A stretch of 64,000 bases of DNA from Paenibacillus lycopersici (GTDB lineage: Bacteria; Bacillota; Bacilli; Paenibacillales; Paenibacillaceae). Shown here piece after piece: positions 1-8,740 of this stretch. The stretch's first letter is position 1; the number at the start of each line of letters is the position of its first letter. Both the position numbers and the translations under genes were made by a program. A model generated the notes under the pieces. That model did not search any database and had not been told where the DNA came from. It worked only from the letters and a program-made list of their open reading frames with translations. The stretch covers positions 6,546,001 to 6,610,000 of the forward strand of contig NZ_CP048209.1 of assembly GCF_010119935.1 (NCBI RefSeq), read 5' to 3'.

Positions 1-135
1 TGCATCCATTCGGCGCGCTTTATTCGAGTGCCAGGAAGATACCGCGCCGCGGGCGGACGAAGCTTGCCGCAAGGCAGGAATTCGGCGCACAAGCGGAGCC
101 CAGCCCAGTAGCTTGAGCCCAGCCTGCCCAGAAGC

Positions 136-530
136 TGCCGAATGGCAGGATTTCGCCCGCAAAACGGGCATTTCCGCTGGTCTGCAGCGGATAAAGCTGT
201 CCGAATGGCAGCTTTACCTGCATTTTTGCCGGTCCGCGGCGGACAAAGTTGTCCGAATGACAACTTTGCCTGCATTTTTGCCGGTCCGCGGCGGACAAAG
301 TTGCCCGAATGACAACTTTATTGACACTTCCGCTGGTCTGCAGCGGATAAAGCTGTCCGAATGACAACTTTGCCTGCATTTTTGCCGGTCCGCGGCGGAC
401 AAAGTTGCCCGAATGACAACTTTATTGACACTTCTGCCGGTCTGCGGTGGATAAAGCTGTCCGAATGACAACTTTATCGACGCTTTTGTCGATCTGCAGC
501 GGATAAAGTTGTCCGAATGGCAGCTTTGCC
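136..530. repeat. 52-bp tandem repeat array with internal hairpin
   Basis: Seven units start at 188, 240, 292, 344, 396, 448 and 500, exactly 52 bp apart; a decayed copy lies near 136. Each unit carries an inverted repeat of the form AAAGTTGTC-CGAAT-GACAACTTT (some copies AAAGCTGTC or GGCAGCTTT), so each could form a 9-bp stem. Units differ at about 10-30% of positions, and there are no unique spacers between them. No convincing gene is seen from 1 to 642; open frames here exist only because the repeat lacks stops. The array lies just downstream of the leftward DUF72 gene. Confidence 0.85.
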
Positions 531-642
531 AATTTAGCCTCGACTTTTTTACTATTCTGCAGCAGGTGTGTGAGGTTCTTTGCAAGTCTACTGCATTTCC
601 GCTGGAATTACTGCTCTCGGGAAGGATTTCGGGCGCACTAGC

Positions 643-1542
643 TTACTCGTCCTTGAGTTCGAACAGATCGAGCTGCTCCGGCTCTTCGGGCGGCGGCGGC
701 AGCTCGAAGGAACCGCGCGGGGGCAGCTGGCCGAGCATCGCCATCAGCTGCAGCGCGTTGTCCGCGGCATCGCCGCCGGAATTGTTGTTGAACAGGACGC
801 AGACCTCGTCCGACAAGCGCTCGAGCCGCCGCAGCCGCTCCGCCCAGTCGGCCAGCTCCGTCTCGTTGTAGCGGTACAGGTAGCGCACGTCCCGCCAGTT
901 CGGCTGGCCCGCGGATACCCAGCCCTCCGCGTTGCGGCCATGCAGGCGCACGATCGTCATCGCGTCGTGCGTCGCGGCCTCGACGATCGGAATCGAGCCG
1001 TCCCCCGCCTGCGGCTCGTCGCAGACGGTATGCATCCAGCCTTCCCGCCGCGCGAAGGCGAGCGTCTTCTCCCGCATGTCCTCCGCGAACCAGCTCCGGT
1101 GGCGGAACTCCAGGGCGCACGGGACATCGCCCATGTAGGCTTTCGCGGCGCGCAGCACGGCGACGTTCTGCCGGGTGCAGCTGAACCAGGGCGGGTACTG
1201 GAACAAGACGGCCAGCAGTTTGCCCGCCGCCCGGATCGGCGCGATCGCTTCCAGGAACGCCCCGAACATCGCCGTTTCGCTGTCGTACGGATGGTATTTG
1301 CGGCCGTTCCCGCGGGCATGGCCCGTCATCCCCTGGTACGCCTTGATGACGAACCGGAAGCCGTCCGGCGTTTCGCCGGCCCACTTCTCCATGATGCGCG
1401 GCGCTTGAATCGCATAGAACGTGCTGTCGACTTCCACGACCCGGAACCACTTCGCGTATATCGGCAGCTTGCCGCGCGATGCGCTCGCTTCCCGGTACAG
1501 CTCGGAATGGTCGCCCCAGCCGCATAGCCCGATCTCAATCAT
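643..1542 (-). CDS. DUF72 (YecE-like) TIM-barrel protein
   Basis: This 299-residue protein matches the DUF72/YecE family, whose biochemical role is not settled. Family features visible are the N-terminal GLCGWGD segment, VEVDSTFYAIQ near residue 40, FRFVIKAYQGMTG near residue 70 and FQYPPWF near residue 120, all typical of the aromatic-lined barrel. Length is normal for the family and no signal peptide or membrane segment is seen, so it is cytoplasmic. The ATG is preceded by AGGAGG ten bases upstream. It appears to be a single-gene unit, ending beside the 52-bp array and lying downstream of the LysR gene on the same strand with a 163-bp gap. Confidence 0.9.
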   Translation of the reverse strand: MIEIGLCGWGDHSELYREASASRGKLPIYAKWFRVVEVDSTFYAIQAPRIMEKWAGETPDGFRFVIKAYQGMTGHARGNGRKYHPYDSETAMFGAFLEAIAPIRAAGKLLAVLFQYPPWFSCTRQNVAVLRAAKAYMGDVPCALEFRHRSWFAEDMREKTLAFARREGWMHTVCDEPQAGDGSIPIVEAATHDAMTIVRLHGRNAEGWVSAGQPNWRDVRYLYRYNETELADWAERLRRLERLSDEVCVLFNNNSGGDAADNALQLMAMLGQLPPRGSFELPPPPEEPEQLDLFELKDE

Positions 1543-1705
1543 GCTCGTCCGCCCTCCTATACTTATCCGTCTCTTGTCGACCCCAGTTTACCGTGCTTTG
1601 TTTTTCAAAATCAACCTGGAGGAGGCGGCCGCCATACAGCGATGCTGACGAGTGCATGTAACGTTATTTACGCCTACGGCCGTTCTTCTGAAACGCAGCG
1701 TAACG

Positions 1706-2608
1706 CTAGGCGACCGGTTCCCTGCCGCACGCATGCAGCAAAAACGCGATGAACGCGCGCACCTGCCGGGAGATTTGCTCTTCGCGTCGATAGACGAGAC
1801 AAATATGGCGGCGGTTGACATAGTCCGGCAGGTCCCGCATGACCAGCTCGCCGGACGCGGCTTCGCGCAGCACGCTCCGTTTGGGCAGCACGCCGACGCC
1901 GATGTTGCATTTGACCGCTTCCTTGATCGTCTCGATCGCGCCCAGCTCCATGAAGGAGCTCCACTGCAGCCCGATGTCGGCCGCCCATTCGTCCGTCAGC
2001 TTGCGCGAGGTGGAGCCGGCTTCATGGATCAGGAACGTCTGAGGCTGCAGGTCGGCCGCCGTCAATGTCTCGCGCCGCGCAAGCGGATGGGCCGGCGAGA
2101 GCAGCAGCTTCAGCTCGTCCTCCATCAGCTTCTCCATGACCAGCCCTTCGAGACGATCGGCAGGCAGCGACACGACTGCCGCGTCGATCTCGTATTTGCG
2201 CAGCATCTCCAGCAGGCCGTCCGCCTTCTTCACGCTCAGCTGGATGCGCACGCGCGGATGGAGACTGCCGAACGCGGCCATGTGCGGCGGCAGGAAATAC
2301 GTAGCCGGCGTGTAGCTGGCGCCCAGCTTCAGCTTGCCTTCCCCCTGGTCCCTCCGCTCCTCCATCATCGATTCCACCTCTTCCATGAGCGCGACGATCC
2401 GCCTGGCGTACGGAAGAAGATCCGCCGCGTTCTCCGTCGGGAACAAGCTGCGCGCCGGCTTGTGGAACAGCTTGACGCCAAGCTCCTCTTCCAGCCTGCG
2501 AAGATGGAAGCTGACCGTCGGCTGCTTCAGTCCGAGCTTCTCCGCCGCGTCCTGCAGCGTCTCGCTCCCGCAAACCTCAACGAATACGCGCAATTGCTGT
2601 ACGTTCAT
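1706..2608 (-). CDS. LysR-family transcriptional regulator
   Basis: This 300-residue protein has the classic LysR layout: an N-terminal winged helix-turn-helix (residues about 1-60, with QPTVSFHLRRLEEELGVKLF) followed by a type-2 periplasmic-binding-like effector domain from about residue 90. It is transcribed divergently from the importer genes starting at 2770, and a dyad in the shared 161-bp gap fits a LysR operator, so it very probably controls that importer and itself. The effector domain resembles CysB/CbbR-type regulators; the ligand cannot be read from the sequence. Start ATG has GGAGGG upstream. Confidence 0.92.
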   Translation of the reverse strand: MNVQQLRVFVEVCGSETLQDAAEKLGLKQPTVSFHLRRLEEELGVKLFHKPARSLFPTENAADLLPYARRIVALMEEVESMMEERRDQGEGKLKLGASYTPATYFLPPHMAAFGSLHPRVRIQLSVKKADGLLEMLRKYEIDAAVVSLPADRLEGLVMEKLMEDELKLLLSPAHPLARRETLTAADLQPQTFLIHEAGSTSRKLTDEWAADIGLQWSSFMELGAIETIKEAVKCNIGVGVLPKRSVLREAASGELVMRDLPDYVNRRHICLVYRREEQISRQVRAFIAFLLHACGREPVA

Positions 2609-2640
2609 GCCGCATGCCCTCCACTGCTTTTTCCACGAAT

Positions 2641-2683
2641 ATAGATGACATCGATCTATTTATCAATATGCATAGATGATACT
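2641..2683. promoter_or_regulatory. Probable LysR operator region
   Basis: ATAGAT-N7-ATCTAT at 2641-2659 forms an inverted repeat of LysR size, followed by a further half-site CATAGATGAT at 2671-2680. It sits between the divergent LysR gene and the importer operon. Assignment to the LysR protein is inferred from position. Confidence 0.6.
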
Positions 2684-2769
2684 TAACAAAAACTAGACGT
2701 GTCGTTAACGTTCGTCTGATACTTCTGCCCTAAATTGGACATAGACCAACTGACGGAGGAGAGAAATCA

Positions 2770-3963
2770 ATGAAAAGCAGGATGAATGGCAAAATGGGTA
2801 TCGCGGGCACGCTGCTGCTGCTGACGATCGTATCGACGGCGTGCGGCTCCAGCAACGATGCGAACAACGGCGCGGCGAACGGCGGCAACGCGGCAAGCAC
2901 GAATGCAGCGAACACGGCGGCAACGAATGGCGCGGCGGCGAACGATACGGCAGCGGCGAGCAACGCGGCAGCAGATGCGAATACGGCGACAAATGCGGCG
3001 GCGAATGCTTCGGCCGATGCAACGACGGCTGACAAGGGAACGCTCACGGTGTATTTGAACGACTTCGACGATATCGTGAAACCGATGTTCGAGGCGCAAA
3101 CCGGCTACAAGCTCAACATCGTCAGCGGCAACGGCGCCGAGATCATGTCCCGGATCGAAGCGGAGAAAGGCAATCCGCACTGGGACGTCGTATGGATGGA
3201 CGCCATGCCTTCGATTCAAGGACTGGACAAGCAGGGCGAGCTGTTGACCGGCTGGACCCCGGCTGCCGCTTCCGGCTTGACGGATTTCGCCAAATCGTTC
3301 GTGCCGTCGGATAACTCGTACTTTCCGACAGGGGCGCATGCGGCGGGCGTCATCGTATACAACAAGAACGAGATCAAAGCGGAGGATGCTCCGAAAACGT
3401 GGAAGGACTTCACCGACGCGAAGTACAAAGGACAAATCGGCATGGCCGACCCGGCTGTCGCGGCGCCTGCCTATCCGTTCGTCTCCTGGTTCTTCCAGGA
3501 TCAAGGCATGGACGCCGGCAAATCGTACTTCAGCTCGCTGCTCAAGAACGGCCTGCACGTGTATCCGAAGAACCCGAACGTCGTGTCGGCGTTGTCCGGC
3601 GGCGAAATCAAAGTCGCCGCGCTGCAAGAGAGCAACGCTTACGTGATGAAGAACGGCGGAGAGCCGATCGAAATCATCTGGCCGCAAGACGGCGCTCCCG
3701 CTTCCGTCCGCGTAGCCGCTATCCAGAAGGACACCAAGCATGCTGACGCGGCCAAAGCGTTCGTCGAATTCCTGCTCGATCCGAAGACGCAGCAGGCGCT
3801 GATCGACAAAGGCGACGAGAGCTATTTCGAGCCGTCCGTAACCGGCGCGACGGCGAAGGCCGACCGCGAAGCGAATGCGAAGCTGGTCGTTGCCAAGGCG
3901 GATTGGGCAGCCGATCATGAAGCCGAAATCAAGCAGTGGTTCTCCGACCAGTCGGTGAAGTAA
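2770..3963 (+). CDS. ABC importer substrate-binding lipoprotein (Fe3+/phosphonate class)
   Basis: The 397-residue precursor has a lipoprotein signal peptide with lipobox VSTAC and Cys25 as the likely lipidation site. Residues about 26-90 are an extreme Asn/Ala/Thr spacer, presumably reaching across the cell wall. The rest is a type-2 periplasmic-binding domain starting near KGTLTVYLNDFDD, of the family that binds ferric iron, putrescine or 2-aminoethylphosphonate. It opens an operon with the permease (TAATG overlap) and ATPase. The metallophosphoesterase downstream makes an organophosphorus substrate plausible, but iron is equally possible. GGAGGAG lies before the ATG. Confidence 0.88.
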   Translation: MKSRMNGKMGIAGTLLLLTIVSTACGSSNDANNGAANGGNAASTNAANTAATNGAAANDTAAASNAAADANTATNAAANASADATTADKGTLTVYLNDFDDIVKPMFEAQTGYKLNIVSGNGAEIMSRIEAEKGNPHWDVVWMDAMPSIQGLDKQGELLTGWTPAAASGLTDFAKSFVPSDNSYFPTGAHAAGVIVYNKNEIKAEDAPKTWKDFTDAKYKGQIGMADPAVAAPAYPFVSWFFQDQGMDAGKSYFSSLLKNGLHVYPKNPNVVSALSGGEIKVAALQESNAYVMKNGGEPIEIIWPQDGAPASVRVAAIQKDTKHADAAKAFVEFLLDPKTQQALIDKGDESYFEPSVTGATAKADREANAKLVVAKADWAADHEAEIKQWFSDQSVK

Positions 3964-5648
3964 TGACAAGCCGCACGACCGACGGCCGTCTCGGATGGCC
4001 GGTAATGCTGCTGTTGTTCATTCTCGTGCTGGGTCCGCTCGGGGCAGTCATCATTCAGGTGCTGCTTCCGGGCATCTTTTTCGGCAGCCTGAAATTCGGC
4101 GACTGGCATATTTTGCTGGAAATCACGGAACGGCCGCTCTGGCAGAAATCGCTCGAGAACTCGATCCTGCTGGCGTCCGGCACGACGCTGCTGGCGACAG
4201 CGCTCGGCGGCCTGCTTGCCATCGTTCGCGCCACCAAGGCGTTCCCGACCGCAAGGCTGCTGGACGCCGCGGTCTGGGTGCTGCTCATCACGCCCTCGTT
4301 CATTCTGTCGCAGGGCTGGGTCATGTTCGCCGCGCCGAAGGGGCTTGCGTTCTCGTTGTTCGGCTCGCACGGGGTCAGCGCCTTCATCTTCAGTCCCGCG
4401 GGCCTGATCGCGGTCATGACGCTCAGCAAGTTCCCGCTTGCCTACCTCAGCGTCTATTCCGCCATGGAATGGAAGGTCGATTCGCTCTCGCAAGCCGCCC
4501 GGCTGAACGGCGCCTCGCCGTTCACCGCGTGGCGGACGATTCAAGCCCCGCTCCTGCTGCCGGCCGTGCTGGCGGGAGCGGCGCTTGTCTTCATGGATAC
4601 GATCGGGGACTTCGGCTTGCCGGCTTCGATCTCGGCCGTCTACCGGTTCCCGACGCTGCCTTATTCGATTTATTCGGCCATCTACACGTCGCCGATCCGG
4701 TTCGATATGGCCGGCGTGCTGTCGTTCTACCTCGTGCTGCTGATCGGAGCCGCCATGGTGCTGCAATTCTATGCGATGCGCCGCTCGCGGTACGACTTCC
4801 TGAACGGCCGCGCCGAACGGCTCGTGCCGCAGCCGGCCGGCAAGCTCTCGCTGCCGCTGACGGCGGGCAACGCGCTCTTCCTGGCGCTCGTCTTCGGCAT
4901 TCCGATCGGCACGAATATCTGGATGTCCTTCGTCAAAACCGCCTCCGGCGGCGTGAAGGCGGCCAATTGGACGCTGCAGAATTACGCGTCCTTGTTCCGC
5001 GACGGCTCGCAGCTGCTGCGGGGGCTGGGCCATTCCCTGCTCATCGCGGCCGCCGCTGCCGCGGCCGCGCTGCTGATCGGCCTCGGCGTCGCTTACGTGC
5101 TTACGTATTCCGCCTTCCGCTACAAGCGGCTGATCGAAACGATCTCCATCCTGACGCTTGCGGTGCCGGGGGTCGTGCTCGGCATCGGGTATATTTTCGT
5201 CTGGAACCAGCCTTGGCTGGAGCATGTCGGGCTGCTGCTGTACGGCACGCCATGGATTCTCGTGCTGGCTTCCGTCGCCGGAGCCATTCCCGTCATTACG
5301 CGGCTGCTGGTCGGCGCGATGGCGAAGGTGCCCGAGCAGCTGCTGACCGCCGCGCAGCTATACGGCGGCTCGTTCTTCGGCCGCATCCGCGCCATTCTCG
5401 TGCCGCTCATTCGCGGCGCGCTGCTGTCGGCGGCGCTGGCCGCGTTCGGCTCCGGCGTCTTCGACCTGGCGGTCAATTCGATTCTGTTCCCGCCGAATTT
5501 CCTGACGCTCCCGGTCTCGATCAACAAGGCGTTCGAGGATTTGAAGTTCGGCTACGCCTCGGCCGCGACCGTCTTCGGGTCGGCGATCGTCATTCTCATT
5601 ATTCTCGTCGCGGAGCTGCTGCTCCGACGCAAGGAGGTTAAGGCATGA
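3963..5648 (+). CDS. ABC importer permease, fused two-domain type
   Basis: This is a 561-residue inner-membrane protein in which two permease halves are joined, as in FbpB and the aminoethylphosphonate permeases. Two EAA-type cytoplasmic loops that dock the ATPase are visible: QAARLNGASPFTAWR near residue 177 and TAAQLYGGSFFGRIR near residue 461, each followed by hydrophobic spans. The start at 3963 overlaps the preceding stop (TAATG), giving translational coupling; an in-frame ATG 27 bp earlier lies inside the binding-protein gene and is less likely. The stop overlaps the ATPase start as ATGA. Confidence 0.92.
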   Translation: MTSRTTDGRLGWPVMLLLFILVLGPLGAVIIQVLLPGIFFGSLKFGDWHILLEITERPLWQKSLENSILLASGTTLLATALGGLLAIVRATKAFPTARLLDAAVWVLLITPSFILSQGWVMFAAPKGLAFSLFGSHGVSAFIFSPAGLIAVMTLSKFPLAYLSVYSAMEWKVDSLSQAARLNGASPFTAWRTIQAPLLLPAVLAGAALVFMDTIGDFGLPASISAVYRFPTLPYSIYSAIYTSPIRFDMAGVLSFYLVLLIGAAMVLQFYAMRRSRYDFLNGRAERLVPQPAGKLSLPLTAGNALFLALVFGIPIGTNIWMSFVKTASGGVKAANWTLQNYASLFRDGSQLLRGLGHSLLIAAAAAAAALLIGLGVAYVLTYSAFRYKRLIETISILTLAVPGVVLGIGYIFVWNQPWLEHVGLLLYGTPWILVLASVAGAIPVITRLLVGAMAKVPEQLLTAAQLYGGSFFGRIRAILVPLIRGALLSAALAAFGSGVFDLAVNSILFPPNFLTLPVSINKAFEDLKFGYASAATVFGSAIVILIILVAELLLRRKEVKA

Positions 5649-6841
5649 GCCCGTCCACCGTGGCAGCCGAAGCTGTCAAGATCGCCGCGCCGAAGGCGCA
5701 TGACGCGCCGAAGCCCGCGTCAGAGGAACCGTCCGCAGCGGCGAAGCCGCTCCTGTCCGCCCGCTTCCTCTGCCGCAGCTACGGCGATTACCAAGCGCTC
5801 CGGAGCATCTCGTTCGATATGCGCCCCGGCGAAATCATCAGCGTGCTCGGCCCGTCGGGCTGCGGCAAATCGACGCTGCTGCAGCTCGTCGCCGGGCTGC
5901 TCCAGCCGGACGGCGGCGAACTGTTGCTGAACGGCAAGCTGATCGCCTCTTCCCGCACGATGCTCGCCCCGGAGAAGCGGGGCGTCAACATGGTATTCCA
6001 GGATTACGCCTTATGGCCGCATCTATCCGTATTCGAGAATATCGCTTACGGCTTGCGCAGGCAGCGAATGTCCCGGTCCGATATCGACCGGACGGTCTCC
6101 GAGCTGCTGGCCTTGCTGCGGCTCGGCGGCCTTGAGAAGCGGCTGCCGCCGGAGCTCTCCGGCGGGCAGCAGCAGCGCGTCGCCATCGCCCGCGCGCTCG
6201 CCACGCGCCCGCAGCTGCTCTTGCTCGACGAGCCGCTGTCCAATCTCGACATGCGGCTGCGCGTCGAGATGCGCACGGAGATGGCCGAGCTGTTCCGCAA
6301 GCTCGGCACGAGCGTCTTCCATGTGACGCACGACCCGGAGGAAGCGTTCGCGATGGCGGACCGGCTGCTCATCATGCGCGCGGGCCAGATCGACCAGATG
6401 GGCACGCCGGAAGAATGCTACGGCCGGCCGGCCAGCCGCTGGGTCTGCTTGCTGCTCGGCGGCATCAACAGCCTGAAAGGGAAGGCGGCCGTGCTGCCGG
6501 ACGGCGGAACCGGGCTCTTGCTGCCGAACGGCGCGCGACCGATCCGCGGCAGTTTCCCGGGCGGCGTCGGCTCGTCGGGAACCGAGCAGGCCGAGCTGAT
6601 GTTCCGCCCGGAGGACGCGTCGCTGCTGGACGCCGATGCGCCGGCAACGAATGAGCGCCTGAACGGGCTGCCCGTCACCGTTCGGAACAGTATTTTCGAA
6701 GGCAAGCATTGGCGGTGCAAAATCGAGTCGGATTGCGGGCAGGCCCTGTACCTCCTGCATGACGGACCGGTCGAGCCGGGCAGCCGGCGCTGGCTCGCCG
6801 TCCCCGAAGCCTCCTCGTTCATGTACGCCGAGACCGAATAA
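5645..6841 (+). CDS. ABC importer ATPase
   Basis: This 398-residue ATPase energises the importer. Walker A GPSGCGKST (about residue 69), Q-loop FQDYALWPHL, signature LSGGQQQR (about 171), Walker B LLLLDEPLSNLD (about 193) and the switch His in THDPEEA are all intact. Residues from about 280 form a TOBE-like regulatory domain, as in Fe3+/spermidine/phosphonate ATPases. An unusual Ala/Pro-rich extension of about 37 residues precedes the nucleotide-binding domain. The ATG overlaps the permease stop. Confidence 0.93.
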   Translation: MSPSTVAAEAVKIAAPKAHDAPKPASEEPSAAAKPLLSARFLCRSYGDYQALRSISFDMRPGEIISVLGPSGCGKSTLLQLVAGLLQPDGGELLLNGKLIASSRTMLAPEKRGVNMVFQDYALWPHLSVFENIAYGLRRQRMSRSDIDRTVSELLALLRLGGLEKRLPPELSGGQQQRVAIARALATRPQLLLLDEPLSNLDMRLRVEMRTEMAELFRKLGTSVFHVTHDPEEAFAMADRLLIMRAGQIDQMGTPEECYGRPASRWVCLLLGGINSLKGKAAVLPDGGTGLLLPNGARPIRGSFPGGVGSSGTEQAELMFRPEDASLLDADAPATNERLNGLPVTVRNSIFEGKHWRCKIESDCGQALYLLHDGPVEPGSRRWLAVPEASSFMYAETE

Positions 6842-6843
6842 GG

Positions 6844-6906
6844 ATGAAAGCCTACGAAGGAAAGCATACGAAAGGAAGCCTACGAAAGGAAGAAACACGG
6901 TGGTGA
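6844..6906 (+). other. Possible 20-codon leader ORF over tandem Shine-Dalgarno-like repeats
   Basis: Between the ATPase stop and the phosphoesterase start are three tandem 14-15-bp copies of a GAAGGAAAGC(A/C)TACGAAAGG-type sequence. An ATG at 6844, four bases after the ATPase stop, opens a 20-codon frame (MKAYEGKHTKGSLRKEETRW) whose TGA overlaps the alternative phosphoesterase GTG at 6903 as GTGA. It may only be spacer; translation coupling is inferred. Confidence 0.3.
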
Positions 6907-7556
6907 ACTCCCAATTGAACTTGCGCTCGCGACTGCTCGCCATCTCCGACATCCACGGCTGCGAAACCGGCTTGAAGAAGCTCCTCGCCTCCGCCGGCTA
7001 TTCTCCCTCGCGCGATCGGCTCGTCCTGCTCGGCGATTACATCGATGCCGGCAATCCGGGCACGTACGGCACGCTGCGCTATATCCGGGCGCTCGCGCAG
7101 CAAGGCGCGTGCGTCCTGCCGGGCAACCATGAACTGAAGCTGTTGCGCCGGCTGGAGGATGCGCCTTCATCCGATGCGGAGGCAAAGACTTGGCGGAGCT
7201 GGATCTCCGGCCTTCCCCGCTACCTGCTGGAGGACGGATACTTGTTCGTTCACGCCGGCATTCGGCAGGGCGTCGGGCTGGACCGCCAGTCGTTGACGGA
7301 TCTGACCGAGATTCGCGAAGGTTTCCTGGACCGCCCTGCCGAAGACGGCTTAACGGTCGTCTTCGGCCATACGCCGACCTCCAGGCTGGGGGCTCAGCCG
7401 GGGAATCTGTGGTTCGGCGAGGGCAAGATCGGCATCGATACCGGCGCGAAGCACGGACAGCGGCTGACGCTGTTCGACGTGCATCCGCGTATCGGCTACT
7501 GGTGCGCGACCGGCCCGGAAGCCAACACGGCGGACGTGAACACGACTTATTATTGA
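6900..7556 (+). CDS. Calcineurin-like metallophosphoesterase (PPP family)
   Basis: The protein of about 218 residues carries the full two-metal phosphoesterase set in order: DIHG, LGDYID, GNHE, a His in FVHAGIR and GHTP near the C-terminus. This is the PPP / Ap4A-hydrolase-like branch of small bacterial serine/threonine-type phosphatases. The start is a GTG at 6900 (or 6903), preceded at seven bases by AAAGGAAG; the open frame extends upstream into the ATPase gene but that part lacks family similarity. It is the last gene of the importer operon, followed by a strong terminator. Whether it acts on the imported compound, on dinucleotides or on proteins is not decided by the sequence. Confidence 0.85.
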   Translation: MVNSQLNLRSRLLAISDIHGCETGLKKLLASAGYSPSRDRLVLLGDYIDAGNPGTYGTLRYIRALAQQGACVLPGNHELKLLRRLEDAPSSDAEAKTWRSWISGLPRYLLEDGYLFVHAGIRQGVGLDRQSLTDLTEIREGFLDRPAEDGLTVVFGHTPTSRLGAQPGNLWFGEGKIGIDTGAKHGQRLTLFDVHPRIGYWCATGPEANTADVNTTYY

Positions 7557-7615
7557 AGCGAAGCCTGCGGACGACACGAAGACGGTACGAAGCCGCGTCG
7601 CCGCCCGATTCCATG

Positions 7616-7674
7616 CACCTCCCGGCTTGGCCGGCAGCCCTCGGGGGCTTGCGGCCAGGCCGGGAGGTGTTTTT
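7616..7674 (+). terminator. Rho-independent terminator of the importer operon
   Basis: A stem with 17-bp arms (CACCTCCCGGCTTGGCC at the left, its complement with one G-T mismatch at 7652-7668) is followed by GTTTTT. Confidence 0.88.
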
Positions 7675-7821
7675 CATGCGCGAACCTGCGCCTCGCCCTT
7701 GCTTGATGGCCGAATCTGCATTAGCATGGATGTAGGCCGCCGCCTGCGGCCATTGGCTGTGCCATTCGGCCGTCCCTGTCCGGGAAGGCCACATTATAGA
7801 ACGAAAGGTTGACGCGATCAG

Positions 7822-8451
7822 ATGCATATTGATCTTTACTCCGATGTCGCTTGTCCCTGGTGCCGGATCGGCAAACAAAATCTCGCCCGCGCGCTGCAGC
7901 TCTGGGCGGAACAGAACGACGAGCCTGTGACCGTTACCTATCGCGCTTTCCAGCTGGATCCCGAGCTCCCGGAGGAAGGCCGCGCCTTCGATGAAGCCAT
8001 GGAGCGCAAAATGGGCGGACCGGATTCCCTGAAGCGGGTCGTGGACCATGTGACGAAAGCCGGCGCCGACGTGGGGCTGACGTTCCGATTCGAGCGCGTC
8101 AGCAAGATGCCGAACACGCGGCTTGCGCACCGGTTCGTCGCGCTGCTGCCCGATGAGCATAAGGAAGCCGCGGTCGATGCGCTGTTCAAGGCGTATTTCG
8201 AAGACGGCGCCGACGTAACCCAGCTCGACGAACTCCTCGCCATCGCGGAACGATTGAGCCTGGACGCGGCCGTCATCGGGGCGCGCCTTGCACGCGGCGA
8301 AGGCGGCGACGCGGTCGACGCCGACCTGAAGCGGGCGCGTCAAGTCGGCGTCACCGGCGTGCCGTTCTTCGTATTCAACAACCGCTACGCGCTGTCCGGC
8401 GCCTATCCGCCAGAGGAGCTGCTCGGCTTAATGGGCGGCGTGAAGGCGTAA
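7822..8451 (+). CDS. DsbA-family thiol oxidoreductase (FrnE-like)
   Basis: This 209-residue protein has a thioredoxin fold with the redox motif CPWC at residues 11-14, directly after the first beta strand, and the family cis-Pro region GVTGVPFFVFNNRYA near residue 180. This is the FrnE / 2-hydroxychromene-2-carboxylate isomerase-like DsbA clade. No signal peptide is present, so it is cytoplasmic, where relatives act as disulfide isomerases or in detoxification and oxidative stress. It stands alone, between the terminator at 7.6 kb and a repeat array. Confidence 0.9.
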   Translation: MHIDLYSDVACPWCRIGKQNLARALQLWAEQNDEPVTVTYRAFQLDPELPEEGRAFDEAMERKMGGPDSLKRVVDHVTKAGADVGLTFRFERVSKMPNTRLAHRFVALLPDEHKEAAVDALFKAYFEDGADVTQLDELLAIAERLSLDAAVIGARLARGEGGDAVDADLKRARQVGVTGVPFFVFNNRYALSGAYPPEELLGLMGGVKA

Positions 8452-8463
8452 CGCAGGGTTTCA

Positions 8464-8662
8464 TGCTGCGCGAGGCGGGCCATGGATACGCTCCCGACAC
8501 GCATTGTCCATGGCGTTCCTGCTGCGTGAAGCGGGCCATGGGATACGCTCCGACACGCAATGTCCATGGCGCTCCTGCTGCGCGAGGCGGGCCATGGGAT
8601 ACGCTCCGACACGCAATGTCCATGGCGCTCCTGCTGCGCGAGGCGGGCCATGGATACGTTGA
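8464..8662. repeat. 56-bp tandem repeat array
   Basis: The GCGGGCCATGG core recurs at 8475, 8531, 8587 and 8643, exactly 56 bp apart, giving three full units and a partial one. Each unit contains two CCATGG palindromes about half a unit apart. Open frames reading through it on both strands are repeat artefacts. It lies between frnE-like and the DUF4309 gene; no gene is seen from 8452 to 8740. Confidence 0.85.
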
Positions 8663-8668
8663 CATGCA

Positions 8669-8723
8669 AAAACACCGTCCTGCCGGCGATTGCCGGACGC
8701 GGACGGTGTTTTGCGCTTTTTTT
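8669..8723. terminator. Bidirectional terminator
   Basis: AAAACACCGTCC at 8669-8680 pairs with GGACGGTGTTTT at 8701-8712, with a small inner CCGGCGATTGCCGG stem and a T7 tract at 8717. The A-rich left flank also serves the convergent leftward gene. Confidence 0.85.
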
Positions 8724-8740
8724 CGGGTTAACGGAGCGCG

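Noticed and set aside
3915-5225. 436-codon leftward open frame over the importer permease
   Set aside because: It is antisense to a clear permease, Arg/Gln-rich and without a family; long antisense frames are expected at this GC content.
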